The translations under genes and the position numbers were made by a program. Below, in pieces: positions 1 to 8,298 of a stretch of 64,000 nucleotides of DNA (position 1 is its first letter; each line of letters begins with the position of its first letter). The stretch lies in the NCBI GenBank assembly GCA_965247915.1, contig OZ252048.1:186001-250000 (forward strand). Reading direction: 5' to 3'. Below the pieces are notes generated by a model that made no database searches, had not been told where the DNA came from, and saw nothing but the letters and a program-made list of their open reading frames with translations. This stretch comes from JAKZRT01 sp965247915 (GTDB taxonomy: Bacteria; Pseudomonadota; Alphaproteobacteria; Rhodobacterales; Rhodobacteraceae).

Positions 1-305
1 GCAATTTCGGGTTCAGGCCAGTCTTCGGGGTAAAACAGCCCGACCACGCCAAGGGGTTCATCGGTGTCGCGATCGGCGATCAGCCAGCGACCGTAACCGC
101 GGAGATCCCAGTGGCCGGTAATTTCACAGAATGAATCAAAGGCGTTGCCGCGGCTATAGGGGCCGCCGACGCATTTTGATCTGTCCGAGGCGCGAAATTC
201 GGCCCAGGCCTCGAAGTCCGGCATGCGCGGCGCGCGGTACCGCAATCGGCCCTCTTCGAAGACAGGGATCGACACGGTCATATGATCGACTGGTGCACGC
301 ATCAT
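1..305 (-). CDS. GNAT family N-acetyltransferase (3' part outside window)
   Basis: The gene runs off the left edge, so only about the first 100 residues are visible. The reading frame begins with two adjacent ATG codons (first residues MMRAPVDHMTVSIPVF) and a third ATG lies at 281, so the exact start is open. Motifs such as RYRAPRMPDFEAWAEFRAS and WLIADRDTDEPLGVVGLF match the opening of RimJ/RimL-type acetyltransferases, which move acetyl groups from acetyl-CoA to an amine. It follows a second GNAT gene on the same strand after about 25 bases, so the two are probably cotranscribed behind ffh. The substrate cannot be predicted. Confidence 0.7.
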   Translation of the reverse strand, partial: MMRAPVDHMTVSIPVFEEGRLRYRAPRMPDFEAWAEFRASDRSKCVGGPYSRGNAFDSFCEITGHWDLRGYGRWLIADRDTDEPLGVVGLFYPEDWPEPEI

Positions 306-330
306 GCGGCCTTGGGTTTTTGCGGCGTCA

Positions 331-852
331 TTACAGTGCCTCGGGACCGGGGTGCCGGTAGGCACGCACAGGGCCGCCGGGGACCGGGGCGGCGATATCG
401 AGTTGCGCTCCTAACCGTTCGGCCAGCGCAACAGACCTGGTGTTTTCCGGCTCGATGTAACTTACGGCGGTTGCCCATCCAAGGCGTTGATAGGCGTCCG
501 CGCGCGCCGCGCGCGCGGCTTCGCTGGCGATGCCTTTTCCCTCGGCGTCGCCAAAGATGATCCACGTCAATTCGCGCTCGGGCCACTTCGGCGGGAATTT
601 CGGGCCAACGATACCGACGCAGGCGTCGTTGCCGCGCATCGTGACCGCCCAGGGGCCAAAGCCACGATCGATCCAATGCCAGATCAAGGTTCCAAAGCTG
701 CGCCACGCCCTGCCTTGGTCGCGAAAACCCGCGAAAAACCTTGCGGCTTCTGTTTCCATAAAGGCACTATAGGCCGACCAGTCGTCCTTGGTGGACGCGC
801 GAAGGATCAGGCGGCTGGTCTGGAGCATCGCGGATGCGGGGAAAGCCGTCAT
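331..852 (-). CDS. GNAT family N-acetyltransferase (RimJ/RimL type)
   Basis: This 173-residue protein has the length and layout of an Acetyltransf_3 GNAT enzyme. The opening LQTSRLILRAST is the usual first strand, GKGIASEAARAA near residue 108 is the acetyl-CoA pyrophosphate-binding loop (a variant of GxGxA), and YIEPENTRSVALAERLGA near 135 is the family motif B (N-x-x-S-x-x-x-x-x-R-L-G). Its start codon overlaps the ffh stop in an ATGA arrangement, so it is the second gene of an ffh operon and is probably translationally coupled. Target amine unknown. Confidence 0.85.
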   Translation of the reverse strand: MTAFPASAMLQTSRLILRASTKDDWSAYSAFMETEAARFFAGFRDQGRAWRSFGTLIWHWIDRGFGPWAVTMRGNDACVGIVGPKFPPKWPERELTWIIFGDAEGKGIASEAARAARADAYQRLGWATAVSYIEPENTRSVALAERLGAQLDIAAPVPGGPVRAYRHPGPEAL

Positions 853-2351
853 TTTTTCTTACCAAACCCGGCAAGGCCCGGCGGCAGCGCCGCGCCGCCG
901 CCCAGACCGGGAAAGCCGCTGGGGGGCAGGGTACCCGGGGTGCCGCCCATTTGCGCCTGCGTGGCCTCGATCTCGGCGTCCGACGGCATTGCGCCGCCTT
1001 TCAGGCCAAAAAGCCCGCCCAACTGGCGCATCATGCCCTTTTTGCCCAGCTTGCCCATTTTTGTCATCATATCCGCCATCTGGCGGTGCATCTTGATCAG
1101 CTTATTGAGCTCGCTCACTTCCAGCCCCGCGCCACGCGCGATGCGTTTCTTGCGGCTGGCCTGCAACAGCCCGGGATTTGCGCGCTCGCGCTTAGTCATC
1201 GAGCCGATCAGCGCCGTCTGGCGTTTCAAGAGCGTGTCGTCGATCCCGGCATTCGCAATTTGTCCGGCCATTTTCTTGGCCCCCGGCAACATTCCGATCA
1301 CACCCTCCATGCCGCCCATCTTCTGCATCTGCTCAAGCTGGCGGCGCAGGTCGTTCATGTTGAACTGACCTTTTTGGAACCGCTTCATCATGCGTTCGGC
1401 CTGGTCGGCCTCGACGGTTTCCTGGGCCTTTTCCACCAAGCCAACGATGTCGCCCATGCCCAGTATGCGGCCCGCGACGCGCTCGGGGTGGAATTCCTCC
1501 AGCGCCTCCAGCTTCTCGCCGGTTCCAACAAACTTGATGGGGCGACCGGTGACCGCGCGCATCGAAAGCGCTGCACCGCCGCGCCCGTCACCCTCCATCC
1601 GGGTCAGGATCACGCCCGAGACGCCGATGCGGTCGTCGAAGTTTTCGGCTGTATGCACGGCGTCCTGCCCGGTCAGCCCGTCGACGACCAGCAGGGTCTC
1701 GCGGGGTCTGGTGATGTCGCGCACCGCCGCGACCTCGGCCATCAGCGCGTCGTCGATCGACAGACGCCCGGCGGTGTCGAGCATATAGACGTCATAGCCG
1801 CCCATGGTCGCCTGCTGACGCGCGCGCCGCGCGATGTCGGTCGGGGTCTGGCCCGCCACAATCGGCAGCGTGTCAACGCCGATCTGGGTGCCCAGAATCG
1901 CAAGTTGCTCCATCGCCGCCGGACGGTTCGTGTCGAGGCTGGCCATCAGCACCCGCTTGCCCGCTTTTTCGGTCAGGCGTTTGGCCAGTTTCGCCGTGGT
2001 CGTGGTCTTGCCCGACCCTTGCAGGCCGACCATCAGGATCGGCGCAGGCGGGTTGTCGATCTTCAACTCGCCCCGGTCGCCCGCATCGCCCGCCAGCACA
2101 TGCACCAGTTCGTCATGGACGATCTTGACCACCTGCTGACCCGGCGTGACTGATCGCGTCACCGCCTGGCCCGTGGCCTTGTCCTGGACCGCTTTGACAA
2201 AATCGCGCGCGACGCTGAGCGATACGTCAGCCTCCAAAAGCGCCACGCGCACCTCGCGAAGCGCAGTGCGGACATCGTCTTCGGAAAGGGCACCCGCTTT
2301 GGTCAGCCGGTCGAAGACGCTCGCTAAGCGCTCGGAAAGGTTCTCAAACAT
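849..2351 (-). CDS. ffh: Signal recognition particle protein Ffh
   Basis: GTPase that binds signal sequences of nascent membrane proteins together with 4.5S RNA and delivers ribosomes to FtsY at the membrane. The 500-residue protein begins MFENLSERLASVFDRL (N domain), has the P-loop GLQGSGKT at about 109-116, the DTAGR G3 motif, GVILTRMEGDGRGGAA (G4 region), and a methionine-rich M domain from about 320 on (FNMNDLRRQLEQMQKM and SMTKRERANPGLL), ending in a glycine/methionine tail and KKK. The ATG at 2351 was chosen because homology begins there; the open frame extends much further upstream without recognisable sequence. No 4.5S RNA gene was found nearby. Confidence 0.97.
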   Translation of the reverse strand: MFENLSERLASVFDRLTKAGALSEDDVRTALREVRVALLEADVSLSVARDFVKAVQDKATGQAVTRSVTPGQQVVKIVHDELVHVLAGDAGDRGELKIDNPPAPILMVGLQGSGKTTTTAKLAKRLTEKAGKRVLMASLDTNRPAAMEQLAILGTQIGVDTLPIVAGQTPTDIARRARQQATMGGYDVYMLDTAGRLSIDDALMAEVAAVRDITRPRETLLVVDGLTGQDAVHTAENFDDRIGVSGVILTRMEGDGRGGAALSMRAVTGRPIKFVGTGEKLEALEEFHPERVAGRILGMGDIVGLVEKAQETVEADQAERMMKRFQKGQFNMNDLRRQLEQMQKMGGMEGVIGMLPGAKKMAGQIANAGIDDTLLKRQTALIGSMTKRERANPGLLQASRKKRIARGAGLEVSELNKLIKMHRQMADMMTKMGKLGKKGMMRQLGGLFGLKGGAMPSDAEIEATQAQMGGTPGTLPPSGFPGLGGGAALPPGLAGFGKKK

Positions 2352-2637
2352 GCAGCCTCGGCCCTCGTCTGTTGCGATTTTGCCGGAAGCGATAAATGCT
2401 CCGGCAGCGATGCCCAATGCGCGAAGGCCCCCACGGGCGTAACACGCTGGTGGGGGGCGATCCCGGATCGGTCCGGGACCGGAGGCATGATCGTCTCCGG
2501 AACCGGGGCGGATGTATGGGACCGGGCGCTTTGTGTCAAGCGCAATAGGGCGTTTCTGCGAGTTGCCGCGCCGCTTCGGGTCTTGAGCGCACCGGAAAAG
2601 TGCGGTTTGTCTGGGGTGTCGTTGAGGGAGTATCGCG

Positions 2638-3498
2638 ATGAAGCTTGCCCAGCCCGAAAACAAGGCCCCAGGTGATGCCAAAGCGCGCCAGTCGGTAGCG
2701 CCGGTCATCTGCTATTCGCCGGAGACCCTGCCGCCGGTTGAACTAAAAGCGCTGCGCGCCGTCCGGAAACGCACAAAAAAAACCGCCGAATACATCGCGG
2801 CCCCGCGCGAAGCGGTGTGTTTTCGCGCCCCGCAGGGCGCGTTCTTCCGCATCACATCGACCGAAGGCCCGCAGGTCGGTGATCTGAACCTGTGGAATGC
2901 AAGAAACCTAGAGGAGCGGTTTTATTCCGGCAAGACCCGCGCCCTGCACGGCACGCACCTGAGCACCGGCGACCGGCTCTGGTCGACCTTTCCTGCACTC
3001 AGGCCGATGGCCACGATCACCGAAGATACGCTCGACTGGTACGGGTTCGACGCCTATGGCGGGTCGGTCCACGATGTCATCGGCACCCGCTGCGACCCCT
3101 ACACGGGGCGGCTTTTGACCGGCGGGAATTATCACCGCTCATGCCATTCGAACCTGACCCGGGCGCTGGCCGACGAGCTGGGTCTCGGCCTGGCGCAAGC
3201 CGAACCGCACATCCACGATGTGATGAATGTGTTCATGTGTACCGGATTCACCCGCGACACCGGCCAGTATTTCATGAAGGCCAGCCCGGTTCGGCCCGGC
3301 GATTACATCGAGTTTTTCGCCGAGATCGAGCTTCTCGGCGCCCTCAGCGCCTGTCCGGGCGGCGATTGCGGGTCGCAACATTCCTCCGACGTCGCGCCCT
3401 GCTATCCGCTTCTGATCCAGGTTTTTCAGCCCGAAGCGCCGCCGGTCGGATGGACACCGCCAAAAGCAAACGCCTACGACGGAAGTCACGGCCGATAG
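2638..3498 (+). CDS. DUF1989 / urea carboxylase-associated family protein
   Basis: The 286-residue product carries the hallmarks of the DUF1989 (urea carboxylase-associated, UAAP-like) family: GPQVGDLNLWNA near 80, HGTHLSTGDRLWST, and the Cys-rich ALSACPGGDCG near 238. Family members are found beside urea/guanidine carboxylase or amino-acid catabolism genes and are suspected metal-binding proteins, but the reaction is not established. Here no urea carboxylase genes adjoin it; it stands alone between ffh (divergent) and deoD (convergent). A GGGAG ribosome site precedes the ATG. The first 50 residues are not typical of the domain and may be an extension. Confidence 0.8.
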   Translation: MKLAQPENKAPGDAKARQSVAPVICYSPETLPPVELKALRAVRKRTKKTAEYIAAPREAVCFRAPQGAFFRITSTEGPQVGDLNLWNARNLEERFYSGKTRALHGTHLSTGDRLWSTFPALRPMATITEDTLDWYGFDAYGGSVHDVIGTRCDPYTGRLLTGGNYHRSCHSNLTRALADELGLGLAQAEPHIHDVMNVFMCTGFTRDTGQYFMKASPVRPGDYIEFFAEIELLGALSACPGGDCGSQHSSDVAPCYPLLIQVFQPEAPPVGWTPPKANAYDGSHGR

Positions 3499-3533
3499 GC
3501 AAGCCCCGGGTGTAGCGAAACGCCAAATGCATT

Positions 3534-4241
3534 TTACGGCGGAAACGCCGCTTCCAGCGCAATCTCGACCATGTCTCCGAAGGACCGCTCGCGGTCCTCG
3601 GGCGGCAGCGCCTCGCCGGTCAGCAGATGATCGGAAATGGTCAGCACCGAAAGCGCCCGCACATCGTGGCGGGTGGCCAGCGTGTAAAGCTCGGCGGTTT
3701 CCATCTCGACGGCCAGTATCCCGTGCCGGGTCATCGCTTCGTTCAGATCGGGGCGTTCGTCGTAGAATATGTCCGACGAATAGATGCCGCCGACATGGGT
3801 GGCCACGCCCTTGGCGTCGGCCGCCGCGACCGCCGCGCGCAGAAGGCCGAAATCGGCCGCGGGCGCGTAATTCAATTCCCGGAATATGCCGCGCGACGGC
3901 GTCGAAAGCGTGCTCGAGGTCATGGCGATAACCACATCGCGCAATTTTATCGACTTTTGCATGGCCCCTGCCGAGCCGATGCGGATCAGGGTCTTGGCCC
4001 CAAAATCACGGATCAGCTCGTTGACGTAAATCGACAGGCTGGGCATCCCCATGCCGGTGCCGTGAATTGTCACTGGATTGCCGCGCCAGGTGCCGGTAAA
4101 TCCCAGCATCCCGCGAACCTTGTTCACCTCGCGCGGATTATCCAGAAACGAATCGGCGGCCCATTTCGCGCGATACGGATCGCCGGGCAGCAATACCGTT
4201 TCGGCAATATCGCCCGGCTGGGCGCCGATATGAATACTCAT
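3534..4241 (-). CDS. deoD: Purine-nucleoside phosphorylase DeoD
   Basis: Cytosolic trimer/hexamer enzyme splitting purine (deoxy)nucleosides with phosphate to base and (deoxy)ribose-1-phosphate. The 235 residues match the short bacterial PNP_UDP_1 type: opening MSIHIGAQPGDIAETVLLPGDP, HGTGMGMPS (phosphate loop), IRIGSAGAM, VEMETAELY near 180 (nucleoside-binding Glu pair) and LTISDHLLTGE near 204 (catalytic Asp). The start overlaps the stop of the upstream H-NS-like gene by ATGA, so its translation probably depends on that gene. With the BMP-type nucleoside transporter at 18170-22821 and adenosine kinase at 25702 the window covers much of purine salvage. Confidence 0.96.
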   Translation of the reverse strand: MSIHIGAQPGDIAETVLLPGDPYRAKWAADSFLDNPREVNKVRGMLGFTGTWRGNPVTIHGTGMGMPSLSIYVNELIRDFGAKTLIRIGSAGAMQKSIKLRDVVIAMTSSTLSTPSRGIFRELNYAPAADFGLLRAAVAAADAKGVATHVGGIYSSDIFYDERPDLNEAMTRHGILAVEMETAELYTLATRHDVRALSVLTISDHLLTGEALPPEDRERSFGDMVEIALEAAFPP

Positions 4242-4582
4242 TTAATTTCGAAATTCGCCAGTTTTCTGCCCTTGGCCAGCGCGTCCTTGATCCAGTCCGG
4301 GCGCCGACCGCGACCGGTCCAGGTAATTGTCGCATCCGACGGGTGGCGGTATTTGGGCGGATTTTTCGGCCCCGATTTCCGGGTCTTACGGCCGTTTTTC
4401 GGCCCTGGTGCGGCACCGCCTGTCAGATCAGCCAGCGAAAATCCATGCGCCTTAGCGGCGGCACTGGCCGCCTCCAGCGCCTTTTTCTTGTCGGCCTTGA
4501 CCAGTTTCGCAATTGCCTTCTCTACGCGCGCGGCCAGCGCCTGTAATTCGCGGCGCGTCATTCCCTTAAGACTTATCGTCAT
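4238..4582 (-). CDS. H-NS family nucleoid/regulatory protein (HvrA/TrcH-like)
   Basis: A 114-residue basic protein with an N-terminal coiled-coil stretch (MTISLKGMTRRELQALAARVEKAIAKL, broken here as two parts MTISLKGMTRREL and QALAARVEKAIAKL) and the C-terminal H-NS DNA-binding signature: KYRHPSDATITWTGRGRRPDWI near 78-99, of which TWTGRGRRPDWI is the core minor-groove-binding loop. The start at 4582 is fixed by an ideal GGAGG six bases upstream. Related proteins in Rhodobacter act as global or light/oxygen-dependent regulators. It is cotranscribed with deoD by ATGA overlap, an unusual partner for a nucleoid protein. Confidence 0.88.
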   Translation of the reverse strand: MTISLKGMTRRELQALAARVEKAIAKLVKADKKKALEAASAAAKAHGFSLADLTGGAAPGPKNGRKTRKSGPKNPPKYRHPSDATITWTGRGRRPDWIKDALAKGRKLANFEIK

Positions 4583-4651
4583 ATCTACCTCCGTGAGTGA
4601 GACCGGTATTGGACGTTTTTTCACAAGATGTAAATCAATTCAATTGTGAAT

Positions 4652-6616
4652 TCACTTTGCCGCTGCGTAAGCCGGATCGGCCAGCGAAATCAGGTCCGAC
4701 ATTATCGCGTTCAGCTCAAAGTTCTTGGGCGTGTAAATCCGCGCAATTCCCAGTTCGGTCAGCCGAACTTCGTCCGTCTCGGGAATTATCCCGCCGACGA
4801 CGACCGGAATATGGGCCAGCCCGGCGGTATCAAGTTTTGCCATCAATTCCTCGACCAGCGGCAGGTGGCTGCCGGAAAGAATGGAAAGCCCGATGACATG
4901 CGCGCCGCACTCGCAGGCCGCGGCGACCAGGTCATCAGGGGTCAGCCGGATGCCGTCATAGGTGATGTCGATGCCACAGTCGCGGGCCCGGGCGGCGATC
5001 TGTTCGGCACCGTTGGAATGCCCGTCCAGCCCCGGTTTGCCGACCAGAAGCGTCAGCCGTTCGCCCAGCCGGTCCGACACCGCATCGACCGCGGCGCGCA
5101 GATCATCGAGCCCTTGAGTGCGGTTCGACGGGCTGCGCGAAACGCCGGTGGGGCCGCGATATTGCCCAAAAACGGCGCGCATGACCCCGGCCCATTCGCC
5201 GGTGGTGACCCCCGCCCGGGCCGCCGCGATCGAGGGCGGCATGATGTTGTCGCTGCTGGTTGCCGCCGCGCGAAGGTCGGCCAGCGCGTTGGCCACGGCA
5301 CCCGGGTCGCGCGCAGCTCTCCACGCCGTCAACCGCGCGATCTGGTCAGCCTCGACGGTCGGATCGACGGTCATGATACCGCCGTCCGCGCCCATCAACG
5401 GCGAAGCCTCGCCGCTGGTATAGGCGTTGACCCCGATCACCGTGGTGGTGCCGTCCTCGATACCGGCCAAGCGTTCGGCGTTGGCCTCGACCAGGCGCGA
5501 TTTCATGTACTCGATGGCTGCGACCGCACCGCCCATGGCGTCGATCTGCGCCAGTTCGTGGCGCGCGGCATCCTTCAGGGCCTCGACCCGCGCATCAATC
5601 ACCGGATTGCCGTCGAAAAGATCGTCGTATTCCAACAAGTCGGTCTCGAAAGCCAATATCTGCTGCATCCGCAGCGACCATTGCTGGTCCCAGGGGCGGG
5701 GCAGGCCGAGGGCCTCGTTCCAGGCGGGCAGCTGTATGGCCCGCGCCCGGGCGCGTTTGGAAAGCGTCACGGCCAGCATTTCGATGAGAATGCGATAGAC
5801 GTTGTTTTCGGGCTGCTGTTCGGTCAGGCCCAGGCTGTTGACCTGAACCCCGTACCGAAACCGGCGTTGCTTCGGGTCGGTGACGCCATAGCGGGTCTCG
5901 CAGATCTCGTCCCACAAATCGACAAAAGCGCGCATCTTGCACATCTCGGTCACGAACCGGATACCGGCATTCACAAAGAACGAAATCCGCGACACGACGG
6001 TCGGGAAGTCCTCCGCCGGCACCTTGCCGCGGACATCGTCGAGTACAGCGCAGGCGGTGGCCTGGGCAAAGGCAAGTTCCTGCTCGGGCGTGGCACCGGC
6101 CTCTTGCAGATGATACGAACAGACGTTCATCGGGTTCCATTTGGGCAGAGTGCGATAGCAATAGGCTGCCACATCGGTGATCAGGCGCAGGCTGGGTTTG
6201 GGCGGGCAGATATAGGTGCCGCGGCTGAGGTATTCCTTGATGATGTCGTTTTGAACCGTGCCGGTGAGCTTGGCGATATCGGCGCCCTGTTCCTCGGCCA
6301 CCGCGATGTAAAGCGCCAAAAGCCACGGCGCGGTGGCGTTGATGGTCATCGAGGTGTTCATGGTCTCAAGCGGTATGCCGTCGAAAAGCGCGGCCATATC
6401 TCCCAAATGGGCGACCGGCACGCCAACCTTGCCAACCTCGCCCCGCGCCATTGGATCGTCGCTGTCGTACCCGGTCTGGGTGGGCAGATCGAAAGCCACC
6501 GAAAGCCCGGTCTGTCCCTTGGCAAGATTGGCCCGGTAAAGCGCGTTCGACGCGCTTGCCGTCGAATGTCCGGCATAGGTGCGAAACATCCATGGGCGGT
6601 CTTTCTGGGCAGTCAT
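4652..6616 (-). CDS. ecm: Ethylmalonyl-CoA mutase
   Basis: Coenzyme B12-dependent mutase converting (2R)-ethylmalonyl-CoA to (2S)-methylsuccinyl-CoA in the ethylmalonyl-CoA pathway of acetate assimilation. The 654-residue protein has an N-terminal methylmalonyl-CoA-mutase-like barrel (FRTYAGHSTASASNALYR, GLSVAFDLPTQTGYDSD, MTINATAPWLLALY, RISFFVNAG) and a C-terminal cobalamin-binding domain with DGHSNG (Asp-x-His-x-x-Gly) at 531-536, followed by VVGGIIP. Length and the AGHSTA start agree with Ecm/MeaA rather than with classical methylmalonyl-CoA mutase, which carries an RPWTIRQYAG-type start. The crotonyl-CoA carboxylase/reductase gene at 8299, whose product feeds this step, supports the call. 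Confidence 0.95.
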   Translation of the reverse strand: MTAQKDRPWMFRTYAGHSTASASNALYRANLAKGQTGLSVAFDLPTQTGYDSDDPMARGEVGKVGVPVAHLGDMAALFDGIPLETMNTSMTINATAPWLLALYIAVAEEQGADIAKLTGTVQNDIIKEYLSRGTYICPPKPSLRLITDVAAYCYRTLPKWNPMNVCSYHLQEAGATPEQELAFAQATACAVLDDVRGKVPAEDFPTVVSRISFFVNAGIRFVTEMCKMRAFVDLWDEICETRYGVTDPKQRRFRYGVQVNSLGLTEQQPENNVYRILIEMLAVTLSKRARARAIQLPAWNEALGLPRPWDQQWSLRMQQILAFETDLLEYDDLFDGNPVIDARVEALKDAARHELAQIDAMGGAVAAIEYMKSRLVEANAERLAGIEDGTTTVIGVNAYTSGEASPLMGADGGIMTVDPTVEADQIARLTAWRAARDPGAVANALADLRAAATSSDNIMPPSIAAARAGVTTGEWAGVMRAVFGQYRGPTGVSRSPSNRTQGLDDLRAAVDAVSDRLGERLTLLVGKPGLDGHSNGAEQIAARARDCGIDITYDGIRLTPDDLVAAACECGAHVIGLSILSGSHLPLVEELMAKLDTAGLAHIPVVVGGIIPETDEVRLTELGIARIYTPKNFELNAIMSDLISLADPAYAAAK

Positions 6617-6794
6617 AGGCGCGAATCTCCGATTATCTGCTGCAGCGCAGCATAAGTCATATTATTACGTATTCGCAAGCGCATGGATAATTATCGTGCG
6701 TGGAGGCTTTCATATCGAGCCCCTGCTGCGAGCGTATTTGGCCCAAGAAGCACGGGCATTGGGTTGGGTACCGGCTTGGTCTAAGGTCTCGTCC

Positions 6795-8189
6795 ATGACG
6801 CGCGTGGTCGAAATGCCGCTTTGGCTGTTGCTGTTGATCCTGGCCTTTGCGGCGGTGACCTTTGCGTCGCATTTCCTGTTTCCCTCGGTGCGCTGGTTTT
6901 TCCGTAAGCGGGCCGAGCGCGTGGTGGCCAAGATCAACGAGCGCCTGCGCCGCCCGATCGAGCCGTTCAAACTGGCCCGCCGTTTCGACACTATCCAGCG
7001 GCTGACCTATGATGTCGAGGTTCTCAAGGCCGTCGCTGCTCATGCGGCTGCGACCGGGGTGCCCGAAGCGGTGGCATTGGAAGAGGCGCGCGATTACGCC
7101 CGCGAGATCGTGCCGCGGTTTTCGGCGACGCTTTATTTCGGGATCGCGGCGCGCCTGGCCCGATTTATCAGCCGGTCGCTGTTTCGGGTGCGCATGATAC
7201 ATTTCGACGAGGCCGCGCAAGCGGTGCCCGAGGGCGTGGCGGTGGTTTACGTCATGAACCACCGGTCAAACATGGACTATGTGCTGGTCACTTATCTGGC
7301 GGCGCGCAATGCGGCGCTGAGCTACGCGGTTGGCGAATGGGCGCGGGTCTGGCCGCTGAGCGGGCTGATCCGGTCGCTGGGCGGGTATTTCATCCGGCGG
7401 CGGTCGCGCAACGACCTCTATCGCCGAGTCTTGGCGCGCTACGTCAAGATGGCAACCGCCGAGGGGCTGACCCAGGCGGTGTTTCCCGAGGGCGGTCTGA
7501 GCCTGAACGGGGCCTTGGGACCGCCGAAACTTGGTATTCTGCACTACATGATCGACGGCAATGACACGCGCGAAGTGATCTTTGTGCCCGTTTCGCTGAA
7601 TTATGACCGGGTGCTCGAGGACCGTTTGTTGCTACGGGCATCTGCCAAGGGCGAGCGCCGGTTTCGGGTCGGGTTGCGGGCCGCTGCGGGGTATCTGTGG
7701 CGATACTACCGGCGCCGATTTGCCAACCGCGATTACCGGTTCGGCACCGCGGCGGCGGTGTTTGGCGCGCCGATCCGGCTGAGCGAGGCGCGGGCCGCGT
7801 CAAAGGGCGATCTGACGGTAGCCGTTGCCAGCGAACTGATGGCGCGGATCAAGGCGGCGATGCCGGTTCTGCCGGTGCCCCTTATCGCGACGGTGATGGC
7901 GGGCGCGGCGGACGGCATCACCCAGGCGGCGTTGCTGGCGGATGTCAGGACGCTTTTGGATCAACTGAACTCGGCCCGCGTTTATTTGCCCGATGGTGGG
8001 CTGGAGCCGGCGCTGGAAGAGGCGGTTCAGGGCTTGGTTCTGCGCCGGGTTCTAAGGCGCGATCAAGATCTGATCCGCCCGCTTGAAGGGCAGGAAAATG
8101 TGCTTGCCTATTATGCCTGGTCGATCGCGCATCTGGTGCCGGAAAGAGGCGAAATGGGCGCTGAACGTAAATCTGTGCGCGACATATAA
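6795..8189 (+). CDS. PlsB-like 1-acyl/glycerol-3-phosphate acyltransferase
   Basis: A 464-residue membrane-anchored acyltransferase. A hydrophobic N-terminal segment (MPLWLLLLILAFAAVTF) precedes a basic stretch, then the acyltransferase block I NHRSNMDYVL (catalytic His156 and Asp161, the PlsB-type H-x-x-x-x-D motif), block II GGYFIRRRSRN and block III VFPEGGLS. These are seen in glycerol-3-phosphate acyltransferases, which start phospholipid synthesis, but the protein is much shorter than Escherichia coli PlsB (about 800 residues). The frame is open to 6579, but the ATG at 6795 starts the recognisable membrane segment. It lies between ecm (divergent) and ccrA (same strand), a place that links acyl-CoA chemistry and lipid synthesis only by inference. 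Confidence 0.82.
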   Translation: MTRVVEMPLWLLLLILAFAAVTFASHFLFPSVRWFFRKRAERVVAKINERLRRPIEPFKLARRFDTIQRLTYDVEVLKAVAAHAAATGVPEAVALEEARDYAREIVPRFSATLYFGIAARLARFISRSLFRVRMIHFDEAAQAVPEGVAVVYVMNHRSNMDYVLVTYLAARNAALSYAVGEWARVWPLSGLIRSLGGYFIRRRSRNDLYRRVLARYVKMATAEGLTQAVFPEGGLSLNGALGPPKLGILHYMIDGNDTREVIFVPVSLNYDRVLEDRLLLRASAKGERRFRVGLRAAAGYLWRYYRRRFANRDYRFGTAAAVFGAPIRLSEARAASKGDLTVAVASELMARIKAAMPVLPVPLIATVMAGAADGITQAALLADVRTLLDQLNSARVYLPDGGLEPALEEAVQGLVLRRVLRRDQDLIRPLEGQENVLAYYAWSIAHLVPERGEMGAERKSVRDI

Positions 8190-8298
8190 TTACAAATTCG
8201 CGCTGATTGCGGTTGCAATGTTGCGCGGCCAATTCTAAACAATGCTGTGATGCAGCGCCGATTCTGCAGTGCGGCGAAAAGTGTGAGGAGCGCGGGCC

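Noticed and set aside
2401..2540. Hairpin-rich stretch upstream of ffh, including TCCCGGA-TCGG-TCCGGGA, considered as a 4.5S (SRP) RNA gene.
   Set aside because: The conserved GGAAGGAAGCAGC-type core of SRP RNA is absent on both strands; only a short palindrome remains.
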